The notes: generated by a model from the letters alone, not told the origin. Shown: positions 1 through 9,857, counted from the stretch's first letter. The stretch: DNA of 64,000 nucleotides from Planctomycetaceae bacterium (GCA_006969385.1 CP030884.1:372001-436000), one strand, 5' to 3'. Program-made: numbers and translations.

Positions 1-753
1 CAGATAGATACAAAACACGCCGCCGAATAAAACGCCGAACCAGTCGACCCAAATGCCGGCGATCAACCCCGTTAGCAGCAGCGCCCACAGGCCGAATATG
101 GCAGCGTTTGAAGAGCTGGTCGCCGCCTTCTCCTCCGATTCACGCGAACCGCTCGATTCTGGTAGCCGGATATAAGCAAACAACACGGCCACCGCGCAGG
201 CCAAGCAAATCGCTTCATGATCGACCATCCGCCCGAAATACACGCCCATCGGCAACAGCGCGTAGATCATGCCGAACACCACCGCGACGAACGTTCCCCA
301 ACCGCGACGCATCACCCACAGCAACATCGCGAACGCGCCGATTGAAAAGACGATTGGCACCAACCGCGCCACGGCTTCGCTCTCACCGAACACGGCGAAC
401 GCACCTGCCACCAACCACACCAAGCCGGGCGGATGCGTCGCGTAAATGCTGTACTCACCCACTGTCGGCAACGTATCGCCCACTGCGACCACCGGCATGC
501 CGTGATGCAGCGACCACGGATAACGCAGATGATTGCGCGCCAATTGCGAAAAGAACGCGCCGTTCCAATCCTGCAATCCCCACCACGGTTCGGTCAGATC
601 GCGCGTTAACCCAACGCCATACACAACCAATAGCAACACGACCAACCAACGCCAACACTTGGTTAGCATTGACGCGATCTCGTCGCGCGCAACAGCCGTA
701 GCGACCGAAGTGTCTTTCGTCGATGCGTTGCTGGCTTGTTCCACAGCCGCCAT
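1..753 (-). CDS. Membrane glycosyltransferase, GT39/PMT-like, N-terminal part (runs off the window)
   Basis: An open frame of 251 codons runs from an ATG at 753 to the window edge, so the C-terminus is missing. About 35 soluble residues are followed by a membrane segment (WLVVLLLVVYGVGL). Next comes a lumenal loop with DWNGAFFSQLARNHLRYPW and then YATHPPGLVWLVAGAF. Two or three more hydrophobic segments follow (FSIGAFAMLLWVM, FVAVVFGMIYALLPMG, LACAVAVLFAYI). The acidic first loop and the HPPG motif are typical of GT39-like dolichyl- or polyprenyl-phosphate-sugar-dependent transferases (ArnT/PMT superfamily). These enzymes sit in the cytoplasmic membrane and glycosylate lipids or proteins on its outer face. 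The acceptor cannot be told. No clear Shine-Dalgarno site precedes the start, so a start at another nearby codon is possible. Confidence 0.72.
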   Translation of the reverse strand, partial: MAAVEQASNASTKDTSVATAVARDEIASMLTKCWRWLVVLLLVVYGVGLTRDLTEPWWGLQDWNGAFFSQLARNHLRYPWSLHHGMPVVAVGDTLPTVGEYSIYATHPPGLVWLVAGAFAVFGESEAVARLVPIVFSIGAFAMLLWVMRRGWGTFVAVVFGMIYALLPMGVYFGRMVDHEAICLACAVAVLFAYIRLPESSGSRESEEKAATSSSNAAIFGLWALLLTGLIAGIWVDWFGVLFGGVFCIYL

Positions 754-786
754 CCTCGGGCCGTCATCGCACAAATTCAAGCGCAC

Positions 787-816
787 AAAAAAACGCCGCC
801 CAAGCCGGACGGCGTT
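787..816 (-). terminator. Rho-independent terminator (minus strand)
   Basis: Read on the minus strand, a roughly 10-bp stem (aacgccgtcc pairing with gggcggcgtt, one G-T pair, 5-nt loop) is followed by seven T residues. It lies 3' of the gene ending at 1017 and 5' of the glycosyltransferase at 753, so it probably ends the former transcript. Confidence 0.7.
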
Positions 817-840
817 ACGAAAAACAGTCAAGCGAGATTT

Positions 841-1005
841 CGACTTACTGGGTCACGCGAGATGTTACCTCACTCACTCACCCACGATATTCCGGTCTCA
901 CCCGGGTACCCGAGGTAATCCCGCACAATGTCACCCGAGATTTCTTCTCACTCGGTCACCCAACTTATTCCCCGCCATTGCAGGGAGGGGTTAGGGGAGG
1001 GTTGC
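841..1005. repeat. Degenerate short repeats (TCACCC-rich) and a GC-rich 'aggggttaggggaggg' element
   Basis: This stretch between two minus-strand genes has no credible ORF. It repeats short words: gagatttc twice, and ggtcac/tcaccc/tctcaccc at least six times. It ends in a purine-rich block, gggaggggttaggggaggg (978-996). I see no extended palindrome and assign no function. Confidence 0.4.
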
Positions 1006-1016
1006 GGTATCACGCG

Positions 1017-2930
1017 CTAGTTCAACAACGCATCGACAAAGCCGGCGATGTCCGCCGCATCGTTAATGTTATCCTGATTCAAATCGCCGATAGCCCGATC
1101 CTGCGTGCTCGCGCCCATCGGATCGAGCAACAACGCCACCATCGCGGGAATGTCCGCCAAATCAACGACGTCATTCTGATCGAAATCGCCGAGCAGCGGC
1201 CCATCGACCGTCACGGTCAAGTCGTAGGTCAAATCGGCAAGGTTTATCGCGCCCGACAACATCGAATCGTCGCGCGTGAGCAAGCGCAGCGTGGCGGTGT
1301 AATCGCCGGCCGCGGCGCCGTTGCTGTCGAATGAAATCAAAGCCGTTCCCACGGAATTGGTGATGCCGCTAACCGGCACAAACGGAGCCGTCGAAAAGCG
1401 TGCGCTCGGATTGCTGTCATACGACGCGTCATAAACCTCCAACGCGACGGATTGCCCTTGTGCGAAGCCGAAATTGAACACATCGACCTCGAGTTGGCTC
1501 AAAGCATCAGGATCAACCAAGAACGACGCGACACCGCCCGTCTGCTCAGCGGCATCGCTCACCGACGGTCGAGCATGCCGCAGCACCGCCCCGTTGACGG
1601 ACGAGAAAATGTTCGGCATCGCGGCGTCATTGGTCGCGAATTGCAAGACTCCCACTGCAAATCCGTCCGTGCTCGAGTCGCGTTGAATCGTGACATTTGT
1701 CGAATTACCCGGCGTGGCAAAAAACGGACCGGTGCCCGCCGGGCTTTGATAACCATTGGGAAGCATGACGATGTTGATCGATAACGGCGTGCCCGGCGGC
1801 GAAGCGATGTTGTTAAACGTATAAGTTACTTCCGATACGCCCCCGACCAATGTTTGCGGAAATGCGACCACGCCCGTCGGCGAAAACGTCACCATCGGCG
1901 CGCTAACCGGTTCGGCCAAATCCAAGTAAACAGGCAGGTGATCCGACGACGCGACCAAGGCGTCGGCAATGGCGCTACCTTCCGGAATCGTCGGCGCATC
2001 GTTGATGTCGTCGTTAAAGTGCAACCCGTCGTTGCCAAAAGCGGTGTAGCTGTTCGCGATGTAGTCCAGGCCCGAGCCATCCTGCAGCGCGCTCGATATC
2101 AGAATGAAATCGAAGCGATCGTCCATGCCGCCGCCGGTGGCGTCCGACGGTGCCAACGGGCTATTGCTAAATGGCGACTGGGTATGGATCGCCGCGAAAA
2201 TTCCGTTGTTGCTCCACGAGCCCGGCATATTGATCGGGTCGAATGCGCGCCCGTCGTTATCCGCCTGCACGCCGATGAAGTCCTCGTAGGCCGGCTCGGT
2301 GCTGCTGTCGACGTTGAAATCACCGGCAAAGACAAAGTGCGTGCCCGCAGGCAAGTCATTGGCGTGATTGCGCACCGCCGTCGCCTGCGCGGCGCGATCG
2401 GTTACGTCGGCTCCGCTGCTGCCGGCCTTTAAGTGCATCGAGTAAACGTATAAATCGCTCGCCCCCGACGCATCGCTCAACGGCCGCATGCGCCAAATCG
2501 GCGTATCGCGCGGAGAGGTATTCAACGTTTCAAAATCGCCCGTGAGTTCGGTGAAAATCGCGTCGCGATAATACAGCGCGTTATCGAGCCCGGTGCCAAG
2601 CGTGGTAAACGAACCGAGCGTGTAATGCTCGGGCGTGCCGACGCCGCCGCCCGGACCACCGAACCCGTTTAGGACGTTGCTGAGAAACAGCGACGCGGCG
2701 GTGCCACCTTCGATCTCCTGAATAATCAAAATGTCCGGATCGATTTCGGAAAGCACCGCACGCAGCGCGTTGATTCGCGTCACATTCGATGCATCCGAGG
2801 AGCTAAGCCGCAATACATTCCACGTGCAGACGCGGATATCGGCTCGTGCTGATGCGGTAATGACGAAGCACATCGCCGACACCAACCACACGCGCAATAA
2901 AAAACGAGTATCTAATTTCAATGATTTCAT
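1017..2930 (-). CDS. Secreted endonuclease/exonuclease/phosphatase-family protein with C-terminal dockerin
   Basis: 637 residues starting at MKSLK, chosen because it begins a clean signal peptide (LLRVWLVSAMCFVITASARA, cleavage near residue 30). Residues ~31-300 form an EEP (DNase I-like) fold. Motifs seen are TWNVL, the metal-binding glutamate in LIIQEIEGG, the GDFNVDSS metal/phosphate site and the terminal SSDHLPVYL histidine motif. Such enzymes cut phosphodiester or phosphomonoester bonds with Mg2+. A beta-rich region follows at ~310-560. Residues ~575-637 form a two-copy EF-hand dockerin (GDFDQNDVVDLADIPAM and GDLNQDNINDAADIAGF). Extracellular nuclease or phosphatase activity is inferred. 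The frame continues upstream without a stop, but that part is not signal-like. Confidence 0.85.
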   Translation of the reverse strand: MKSLKLDTRFLLRVWLVSAMCFVITASARADIRVCTWNVLRLSSSDASNVTRINALRAVLSEIDPDILIIQEIEGGTAASLFLSNVLNGFGGPGGGVGTPEHYTLGSFTTLGTGLDNALYYRDAIFTELTGDFETLNTSPRDTPIWRMRPLSDASGASDLYVYSMHLKAGSSGADVTDRAAQATAVRNHANDLPAGTHFVFAGDFNVDSSTEPAYEDFIGVQADNDGRAFDPINMPGSWSNNGIFAAIHTQSPFSNSPLAPSDATGGGMDDRFDFILISSALQDGSGLDYIANSYTAFGNDGLHFNDDINDAPTIPEGSAIADALVASSDHLPVYLDLAEPVSAPMVTFSPTGVVAFPQTLVGGVSEVTYTFNNIASPPGTPLSINIVMLPNGYQSPAGTGPFFATPGNSTNVTIQRDSSTDGFAVGVLQFATNDAAMPNIFSSVNGAVLRHARPSVSDAAEQTGGVASFLVDPDALSQLEVDVFNFGFAQGQSVALEVYDASYDSNPSARFSTAPFVPVSGITNSVGTALISFDSNGAAAGDYTATLRLLTRDDSMLSGAINLADLTYDLTVTVDGPLLGDFDQNDVVDLADIPAMVALLLDPMGASTQDRAIGDLNQDNINDAADIAGFVDALLN

Positions 2931-2987
2931 GAACGCTCTATTCCACCCCATGTCATTTGTCGTGATTGAAGGCCCCACATTATATAC

Positions 2988-3023
2988 AAAAAAAGCCCTC
3001 GACCTAACGAATAGGTCGAGGGC
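2988..3023 (-). terminator. Strong hairpin terminator, probably bidirectional
   Basis: A perfect 11-bp inverted repeat (gccctcgacct / aggtcgagggc, 7-nt loop) is preceded by seven A on the plus strand, giving a T tract on the minus strand. A second T tract (gggtttttt) lies on the right side. It sits directly 3' of the 1692-residue gene ending at 3067. Confidence 0.85.
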
Positions 3024-3066
3024 AAGGGTTTTTTGTCGAATTAGCGGTCGCTGTCGATTGACGCGC

Positions 3067-6000
3067 TTACGGAGCGACCTCAAAGGTTGGGTTGAACTGC
3101 GTCGGATCGCAGTTGTCCAGATCGCCCGGGTCGCCCAAATCATCGATCAAGACGGCTTCGACGACACAATCCGCAGCCGGACTACCGACACCGAATGCGT
3201 CTGCGGGAATTTGGAACACACCCGAAGTGCCGATCTGCGAACAGCTACCGGGGCAGCCCACTTCGAAGCTGAACAGGAAGAACGAGCCACATCCATTCAT
3301 CGTGATCGAAGACTGCTGATCGACCTGATAGATGCAGTAACCGTTCACGTCGCCATTCGTGCAATCGACGCCGTCGGTACAAGGCACCAAAGCCGTGAAG
3401 CTAGCGGCACAGTCGTTGGCACAGGTCGTGCCCGCACCCTGCCACGTGCGGCCCGGGAACATCGAGGTACAGTCGGCTTCCGTAATCTCAACGCAGTCGT
3501 TGGTCGATTCGTCACAGCACGCACCGGTCGGGCCGCATGGATTCGGACCGCCCGGCGTGTCGTTGCTGAAGTTGCTAAACGCACCAATCAACCACGGGCC
3601 CATTGGATCGCCGTCACAGCGATAGACATGCGCCGGGATGAACGTGCCGTCAGGACCGACCGTCGGTGGTCCGTAGTGACAGCGACCGGGGCTTCCGCCC
3701 GGGCCCGACGGGCCGTTTTCGTTTTCGATCACCGCGATGCGATCGAACTCGGTACCCCAAGGCTCCAAGTCAAGGACGCAGTCTTCGGTGCCATTGTCGT
3801 CGCTCGGTAGCGTGTCGAGGTCATCACCCAATACACCCGAGAAGTCACGAACCAGCAGGTACGTCTTGTTCTCGTTTTCTTCGAGATTTAGCGGGGTCGT
3901 CAGATCGACACCACCGACTGCCGGACCGGTATTCGGCAAGGTGCCTTCGGCAACTACCCAGTAGCCATCGGCGGGGATGGTTTGGTTGCTAAGGTCGAGA
4001 GCAAGTTCGACGATACCGCTATCGTCGGGACTCGGCGTAGGATCGTTGAAATTGTCCGGATCGGCATCACCAATGATCAGCAACCAGACGTTGGTCAGAG
4101 GCGTACCGGGCGTTCCTTGGATCTCAACGTACTCATCCGCATCGGGGAAGCCCGGCTGATTGAGGCGTATTTCCGTAATTCTCAAGCCGTCCTGACTAGG
4201 GCACTGTGCCGGACAGGTCGATTGATTGCCGAGGAACAATCCACCCATCATCTGACAAGCAGACAGAGCCACCGATTCGGAACAAACACCTTCAACACAG
4301 CAAGCGCCGAAATCTTCGACACACACCGTCATGGCACAAGTAGCACCAAAGCTGAAAACACCCCCGACTTCGTCACAAAGTTGCGGCGACACTTCGATAC
4401 AGCTCAGGTCTGCCAAACAGCAGGAGCCGATCGAGCCGAAACAGTTCGTCGGAAGCAAGTCATCCGCTTCGTGCAGACGCAGACGCGTACCGAACTCGGT
4501 CGAGTACACACCTTCGAGCGTGATCGCATCTTCCGGAATCATCGCGCCGATAATCGTCGGCATACCGTTCGGGACGGTGTTGACGCGAACGCTGAACGTC
4601 GCGAAGCCATCGGAAGCGGTGTAGCTCGTGAAGGCTTCAAACAGACCATCGTTGGCTGCGGGATTGTCGGAAACCAGAACGCAATCGACCCGCACGCGAA
4701 CGCTTTCGAGAACGGCATTGGTTGCCACGAGGTTATCGAAGTTGGCCGCCGTGACATCGACCACGTTAATCGGCGCGCAGCCGGTCGTGGACGAAATGTC
4801 GGAAGCCGCATCGATTCGCAACGCGTTGGCGCCACCGACGTCTTCCAACGTACCGGTGAGGTTCACACAGTTACCTTCGGACAGCATATCGACAGCGGTC
4901 GCGATCGACGGATTGGCGACTTCATCGAAGATGACCGTCAAACCGCGCGTGGTGCCGGCCGGAACGATGTTTGCCCCCGATTCGTCCTGAACTGTGAAGG
5001 AGCGATCGTCTTGCGTTGCACCATCGAAGTCCACCAATTCGACCACCGTGACCGGGCCAACGATGAAGCCAACGCCTGCCTCACTACCCTGAACGGTGGA
5101 GATACCGACCGGATCGCAGATGCCGGCAGTGGCACAAAGAGTATTGGCACCGCGGAATACGCCGTCCTGAGCAGCACAATCGATGAAGTTGGTTTCGACA
5201 CAACCCATCGTGATACAACAGGCACCGTTCGGCAGCGTATTGGCCGAGCCCGGCGTATCGAAGCTGTCCGCCGGATCGAAATCACCCTGCTGCCAAGCGC
5301 CCGTTTCATTCGGGAAGCGATAAGCATGTGCCGGAGCAAAGTTGCCATCGGGGCCAACGATCAGTTCCGGAATATCTTCGGCAGTGGTACCACCCGGACA
5401 AGCGGATTGAGCGATGACCAATTGAATGAATGGATCGATATCCAATCCATTGGTGAAGGTATCGGCGTTGATGTCGGCACAGGCATCGCCAGTGTTCAGC
5501 AACGCATCGACAAAGCCGGCGATATCACCCAGATCACGGGTACCCGAGTTATCGAAGTCGCCCGCACAATCCGGGCAACCCATGCCGCCGCCGCCCATGC
5601 CGGGCATGGTGGCGTAGTGACACTCGATACCATTCAGGTCCGAGTTCGGAGCAATGATCAGAGCCACGCGATCGAGTTCCGCAATCCACGGCTCGGGCAT
5701 ATCGATTAAGCAATCGTCATCGCCATCGAGATCACTACCAGCACTACCAGCGAAACCAAAGACCAGCAAGTAGGTCAAATTGTCGCTATTCTCAAGCGAG
5801 AAGCCCGGCACATCGAGATCGATGCCGTCATTCGGAAGCACGTTCACATTGGTCGAGTCCGAAATCAGGAAGATACCGTCCGGAGCAATGGTTTGACCGG
5901 CCAGATCGATCACGCGATCGACGTTGCCGCTGGCGGGATCGCCAACGATCACAACTTGCAGACCGGTCAGGATGGTTCCCGCAGGACCGGCCAACTCGAT

Positions 6001-8145
6001 GTACTCACCATCGGCCCCCGGGTTATCCCCGCGGATTTCGTTGATGACGACGCCTTCAGGCACGACTGTCGGGCAACCACCCGAACAATCACTATTGTCA
6101 CCCAAGTAGACGCCACCGATTTCAGCACAAGAAGCTTCGGTGACGCTGGGCGTACAGTCGTTCAGCAGCAAATCGCAGCAAGCACCGACGCATGGCGCGC
6201 CGTCGCCGGCATAGGTGCCGCCCTGTGTGATACACTCGTCTTCCGTCACGATCACACATGAGTTGTCGAGCAAATTACAGGCACCAGTCGGGCACGTCGT
6301 GCTGACCATGAACATTCCGCCCAGCATCGTGCATTCGGTTTCGCGAACCAAAACACAGGACGGCATGCCGGCCAAACCCGTACACGCTCCGGTGGGAGGC
6401 GCAGCCAGCGTGGTGTAGTTTGCCACACCAAACGTGGGCAGCGTCGAGTTGGCGATTTCAGTCTGAAGATTAACGGCCGTGGTATCGACCAGCGAAAAGT
6501 CCGTCGCCAACACATAAGTCCCGCCGAACTGATCCTGCGCAGTCGTGCCGGCCGGATCATCGACCGCGTAAATGACGCTCGAATCGATACCGTCGCGGAA
6601 GATGAGCTGCGGCTCGTCACCGGTGAACGGGAAGAGCACGCCGCCTAACGTGCCGGCGATCGAGACAGACTCATCGGCAGCGGTATCCACAATACCGATG
6701 GCATCGTAGATCGTCGTCGCCCCCAGCGCGAAAATGTCTGCTGCCGAGTTGATCGTGTCGGTGCCGGGCGTACCGGTAAAGGCATCGACGAGAATCAAAT
6801 CGAAGCTCGGGTTCTCAAGGTCGTTAATCGATACCGACAAAAAGCCGTCCGCGTCAAACGTGCCCGAAACGGATTCGACACTATTGATGCTGCCACCGGC
6901 AAAGTCGGTCTCGCGCGCGATCAGCGCTCCCGTGAATAAAGCGTTGGGGGTTCCACGCAATTCGAGCATCTGCGTCGCGTTGTCAGCACCGAATGGATTC
7001 GGCTCAATTTCATTGATAATGAAATCCGACATGAGACCGGGGCACATGCTGCCATCACCGTTGTAGGTGCCGCCCGCGGTCAGACAATCAGCTTCCGTTT
7101 CGACGGTGCATCCGCCCACATTGTCGCAAGCACCGGTCGGACATACGCCGTCGACGGTGAAGACACCACCCAAGTTGGCACAGTCGATGTCGGTCGTTTG
7201 GATACAAGCCGGTGCCGGCGTAAGACCCGAGCAGGATCCAGTCTGCGGACAAGGCGTGCCGTCGCCGTTGTAGGTGCTGCCCGCATTCAGACAGGCTTCT
7301 TCAGTTTCAATCGTGCAACCGCCCATGCCATCTTCACAGGCACCGGTCGGACAGCTACCGCCTAACGTAAACGTGCCGCCGAGGGTGGTACAGTCCGACT
7401 GCGTCGTTGCGATACAAGCAGGAGCGGGTGCAAGACCCGAGCACGAACCCGCCGGATCGAGCAACTGATAGTTGGCGGTACCAAATGTGGTGAATGGACC
7501 GGCCGTCAGGTCGACCGGCGTACCACCGGCATCGGCGAAACCAGTAGCCAACGAAATGGCGTTACCGTTTTGATCGAACGCGTCGGTGTTGGCCGGATCG
7601 TTAATCGCAATCAATATCGTTGGAATCGAGCTGTCGCGGAAAACGACCTGCGGCTCGTCGCCGGTGTAGGTGATCAGCGTACCACCCAACGTGGCCGCGA
7701 TTGAATTCGCACCATCGCCAGGCGTGTCAATGATGCCGATCGCGTCGTAAACCGTCGTCGTGCCCAACGCCATCAAATCGGCCATCGAATTAATGGTGTC
7801 CACACCTGCCGCACCCGTGAAAGCATCGACCAGAATAAGATCGAAGCTGGGGTTCTCAAGGTCTGCAATCGAGATCGACAGAAGGCCATTAGCGTCAAAC
7901 ATCCCGGAAACAGCCTCGACGCTATTAAGATCGCCGTTGGAGTTGTCCGTCTCGCGCGCGATCAAGACACCGCTGAATGCGGTACTGGGCGTGCCGAGCA
8001 ACTCAAGTGAACCCGGATTCGGATCGGTACCCACTGGGTTCGGTTGAAACTCATTGATGAGTTGTGCATTGGCCACCGTGGCCGCCGCGAGGGTCAATAG
8101 ACAAATAGCCGACGCGAGCGCACGTCGTCCAAAACCGGAAATCAT
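3067..8145 (-). CDS. Giant secreted protein: lamin-tail-like domains, cysteine modules and an internal dockerin-like module
   Basis: 1692 residues with a signal peptide (ALASAICLLTLAAATVANA, cleavage near residue 27). The start is fixed by AGGAGG at 8152-8157, six bases from the ATG. At least four domains begin with a (L/I/V)INEI-type strand followed by ELxGTP and a beta sandwich, resembling lamin-tail domains. The first two are near duplicates, sharing SFDLILVDAFTG and the ARETD motif. Between them lie about a dozen short cysteine modules of the pattern GACC...C..VTE..C...GG.Y.GDG..C. A dockerin-like pair (GDFDNSGTRDLGDIAGF plus DINADTFTNGLDIDPF) sits inside the chain rather than at its end. 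A domain near residue 1000 has OB-fold-like features. No catalytic motif is visible. A structural or adhesive extracellular role is inferred. Confidence 0.8.
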   Translation of the reverse strand: MISGFGRRALASAICLLTLAAATVANAQLINEFQPNPVGTDPNPGSLELLGTPSTAFSGVLIARETDNSNGDLNSVEAVSGMFDANGLLSISIADLENPSFDLILVDAFTGAAGVDTINSMADLMALGTTTVYDAIGIIDTPGDGANSIAATLGGTLITYTGDEPQVVFRDSSIPTILIAINDPANTDAFDQNGNAISLATGFADAGGTPVDLTAGPFTTFGTANYQLLDPAGSCSGLAPAPACIATTQSDCTTLGGTFTLGGSCPTGACEDGMGGCTIETEEACLNAGSTYNGDGTPCPQTGSCSGLTPAPACIQTTDIDCANLGGVFTVDGVCPTGACDNVGGCTVETEADCLTAGGTYNGDGSMCPGLMSDFIINEIEPNPFGADNATQMLELRGTPNALFTGALIARETDFAGGSINSVESVSGTFDADGFLSVSINDLENPSFDLILVDAFTGTPGTDTINSAADIFALGATTIYDAIGIVDTAADESVSIAGTLGGVLFPFTGDEPQLIFRDGIDSSVIYAVDDPAGTTAQDQFGGTYVLATDFSLVDTTAVNLQTEIANSTLPTFGVANYTTLAAPPTGACTGLAGMPSCVLVRETECTMLGGMFMVSTTCPTGACNLLDNSCVIVTEDECITQGGTYAGDGAPCVGACCDLLLNDCTPSVTEASCAEIGGVYLGDNSDCSGGCPTVVPEGVVINEIRGDNPGADGEYIELAGPAGTILTGLQVVIVGDPASGNVDRVIDLAGQTIAPDGIFLISDSTNVNVLPNDGIDLDVPGFSLENSDNLTYLLVFGFAGSAGSDLDGDDDCLIDMPEPWIAELDRVALIIAPNSDLNGIECHYATMPGMGGGGMGCPDCAGDFDNSGTRDLGDIAGFVDALLNTGDACADINADTFTNGLDIDPFIQLVIAQSACPGGTTAEDIPELIVGPDGNFAPAHAYRFPNETGAWQQGDFDPADSFDTPGSANTLPNGACCITMGCVETNFIDCAAQDGVFRGANTLCATAGICDPVGISTVQGSEAGVGFIVGPVTVVELVDFDGATQDDRSFTVQDESGANIVPAGTTRGLTVIFDEVANPSIATAVDMLSEGNCVNLTGTLEDVGGANALRIDAASDISSTTGCAPINVVDVTAANFDNLVATNAVLESVRVRVDCVLVSDNPAANDGLFEAFTSYTASDGFATFSVRVNTVPNGMPTIIGAMIPEDAITLEGVYSTEFGTRLRLHEADDLLPTNCFGSIGSCCLADLSCIEVSPQLCDEVGGVFSFGATCAMTVCVEDFGACCVEGVCSESVALSACQMMGGLFLGNQSTCPAQCPSQDGLRITEIRLNQPGFPDADEYVEIQGTPGTPLTNVWLLIIGDADPDNFNDPTPSPDDSGIVELALDLSNQTIPADGYWVVAEGTLPNTGPAVGGVDLTTPLNLEENENKTYLLVRDFSGVLGDDLDTLPSDDNGTEDCVLDLEPWGTEFDRIAVIENENGPSGPGGSPGRCHYGPPTVGPDGTFIPAHVYRCDGDPMGPWLIGAFSNFSNDTPGGPNPCGPTGACCDESTNDCVEITEADCTSMFPGRTWQGAGTTCANDCAASFTALVPCTDGVDCTNGDVNGYCIYQVDQQSSITMNGCGSFFLFSFEVGCPGSCSQIGTSGVFQIPADAFGVGSPAADCVVEAVLIDDLGDPGDLDNCDPTQFNPTFEVAP

Positions 8146-8508
8146 TCTCTGCCTCCTGATTAAGAGAATTTACATCGCGTCAAATCGACGCACGTTTTCT
8201 GCACACCGGCAAGACCGCGTAGGCACGCCGGAAACGACACTGGATAAATTTTGGATATTGCTTCTTTTCAAACCGGGTGATGCGTGCGGCCGACTGGGCG
8301 ATTCCCGTCGAGGTCCGCGCGGCTCCACCTCCACTTTTCAGTGTTAATAACTTAGACGTGAACCGTTAAACTCGCTAGACGGAAATGTTAATGTTTCGCT
8401 AAACGTGTGCGCGCTGATGGGTCAGATTTGCAGCTGCGGCGATTCCAATTCCGGCCTGCCAAATCGACAGTCGGACCTTACTTGGCCTCAGATAGAGACT
8501 TACCGGCC
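8146..8508. other. Intergenic region without a recognised gene
   Basis: It holds the Shine-Dalgarno site for the gene at 8145 (8152-8157) and an A+T-richer stretch around 8340-8400. I see no credible ORF, terminator or strong promoter. It presumably contains the promoter of the giant secreted protein. Confidence 0.5.
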
Positions 8509-9546
8509 CTAGCGCGCTGCCGCCGAACTCCGATCGGGTCTGTAGACACACCCTACCTGTGAGTCCTTCCGTCCGGATTGTTCGACAACCGCCGCCACCA
8601 AAGCCCGCCGAAAGGCCGCCCGCTTCACCGGCAGGTGGGCAAAATAAAGCAGATCGCGCGTCGTGGGCCAGTCCTCGGTCGCTTCAAAAAAATGCGACAT
8701 TTGTCTAGATACGACCGTCTCGGCCCGTGCCGCATCGCGTTCGTTTAAGCGCAACCACGCCTCGCAATCGCCCGCGAATTTCATTAACGAGTCGTATCCA
8801 AAGATCGCTTCAAAACACTCGGGGTTGGCTTCGTATAACAACACCGCCATGCGCCCCAGCGCCGCTTCGCGTCGCAAATAATCATCCCAACTCAAGCGAT
8901 GATCGTGAACGCACAGCGCATCTCGCACATAACGCACGCCCGCAACGCCCGATGCGCTGAGCCGATATCCCAGTTCGACATCTTCATAAAACACCGGTCG
9001 CAACCGCTCATCGAATCCACCCGCTGCCTGCACCGCATCGATCGGCACGCTCGTATTACACGTCCAAAAATGTCGAAAGCCGTAGTCCTGACCATCGATC
9101 ATCTGCGCTTCAAAAAACACCATCGGTGTTTCGCGCACGAGTGCGTCAAACACCGTTTCATCCGGCCACTGCGCCCAGTCGGTGCGCCCCACGCACATGC
9201 CGCCATCGGGCATGCTTAGTTGCATCTCAACATGACGACTCAACCAACCGTCCGCCGGATAACAATCGTCATTCAAGAATACGAGCAACTCGCCCCGCGC
9301 TCGCGCGATCGCTGCGTTGCGCGCCGCCGCCGCTCCACCGGCCGGAATGCTCAATGTTGTAATTCGTGAATCGATTGCCGCCGCATCGAATGATGCCGCG
9401 CCTGCTTCATCGCCATCAAACGCGACGATCGCTTCCATCCTCACGCCGCTCGGCAACGCTTGTCGCGCGACGCTTCTGAGACAGGTGTCTAACTTCTCCG
9501 ACCGGCCGCATGTGGGAACGATCACGCTGACAGTCCGCACTATCAT
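8509..9546 (-). CDS. Family 2 glycosyltransferase
   Basis: 345 residues with a GT-A fold. The N-terminal nucleotide-sugar strand VSVIVPTCGR (residues ~6-15) is followed by the metal-binding motif LVFLNDDCYPADGWL (~92-106). The acceptor-side motif FYEDVELGYRL lies near 190. No transmembrane segment is evident, so the enzyme is probably cytosolic or peripheral. It would move a sugar from an NDP-sugar to a glycan or glycolipid. The start lies only four bases after the stop of the acyl carrier protein gene, so the two are translationally coupled. The MaoC and acyl carrier protein neighbours suggest that acylated saccharides are built here. Sugar specificity cannot be read from the sequence. Confidence 0.9.
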   Translation of the reverse strand: MIVRTVSVIVPTCGRSEKLDTCLRSVARQALPSGVRMEAIVAFDGDEAGAASFDAAAIDSRITTLSIPAGGAAAARNAAIARARGELLVFLNDDCYPADGWLSRHVEMQLSMPDGGMCVGRTDWAQWPDETVFDALVRETPMVFFEAQMIDGQDYGFRHFWTCNTSVPIDAVQAAGGFDERLRPVFYEDVELGYRLSASGVAGVRYVRDALCVHDHRLSWDDYLRREAALGRMAVLLYEANPECFEAIFGYDSLMKFAGDCEAWLRLNERDAARAETVVSRQMSHFFEATEDWPTTRDLLYFAHLPVKRAAFRRALVAAVVEQSGRKDSQVGCVYRPDRSSAAAR

Positions 9547-9550
9547 GCCG

Positions 9551-9829
9551 TCAACTCGTGACCGCTACCTTAGACAAGATCAACTCGACAATATCACCCG
9601 CCGATTGCAGTTCGCCGATTTCCGGCCCGATCATCTCGATCCCGAACTCGCGCTCGATCGACACGATCAGCGTGATATAACCCACCGAATCCCACTCATC
9701 GATATCCGCCGCCGTCGTGTCGGGGCCGACCTCCAAACCTGGCGCGTCAAAAACCTCGCGAAACACGCGGTTCAGTCGCGTCCAAATCTGCGTTTCCGCC
9801 GCCCGGCTATCCTTGGCTTCAATCGACAC
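9551..9829 (-). CDS. Acyl carrier protein
   Basis: 92 residues with the phosphopantetheine attachment site DEWDSVGYITLIVSIE, in which the serine of DSVG carries the prosthetic group. The length is typical of a stand-alone carrier protein. The start is GTG, four to five bases after AAGGGAG. It carries acyl groups as thioesters. The DSVG form (instead of the DSLD common in housekeeping AcpP) and its place between a MaoC hydratase and a GT2 gene suggest a dedicated pathway protein rather than the general fatty-acid carrier. Confidence 0.9.
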   Translation of the reverse strand: MSIEAKDSRAAETQIWTRLNRVFREVFDAPGLEVGPDTTAADIDEWDSVGYITLIVSIEREFGIEMIGPEIGELQSAGDIVELILSKVAVTS

Positions 9830-9857
9830 GGCACTCCCTTGCCAATGGCAACTCGCG

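Noticed and set aside
2731..3810. 359-codon open frame on the plus strand
   Set aside because: It spans two minus-strand genes and the terminator at 2988-3023; its arginine-rich composition is that of a shadow frame.
3982..5709. 575-codon open frame on the plus strand
   Set aside because: It is antisense to the giant secreted protein, which has a signal peptide, repeated domains and AGGAGG. The plus frame has no family features and is rich in R, T, H and D as expected for a shadow.
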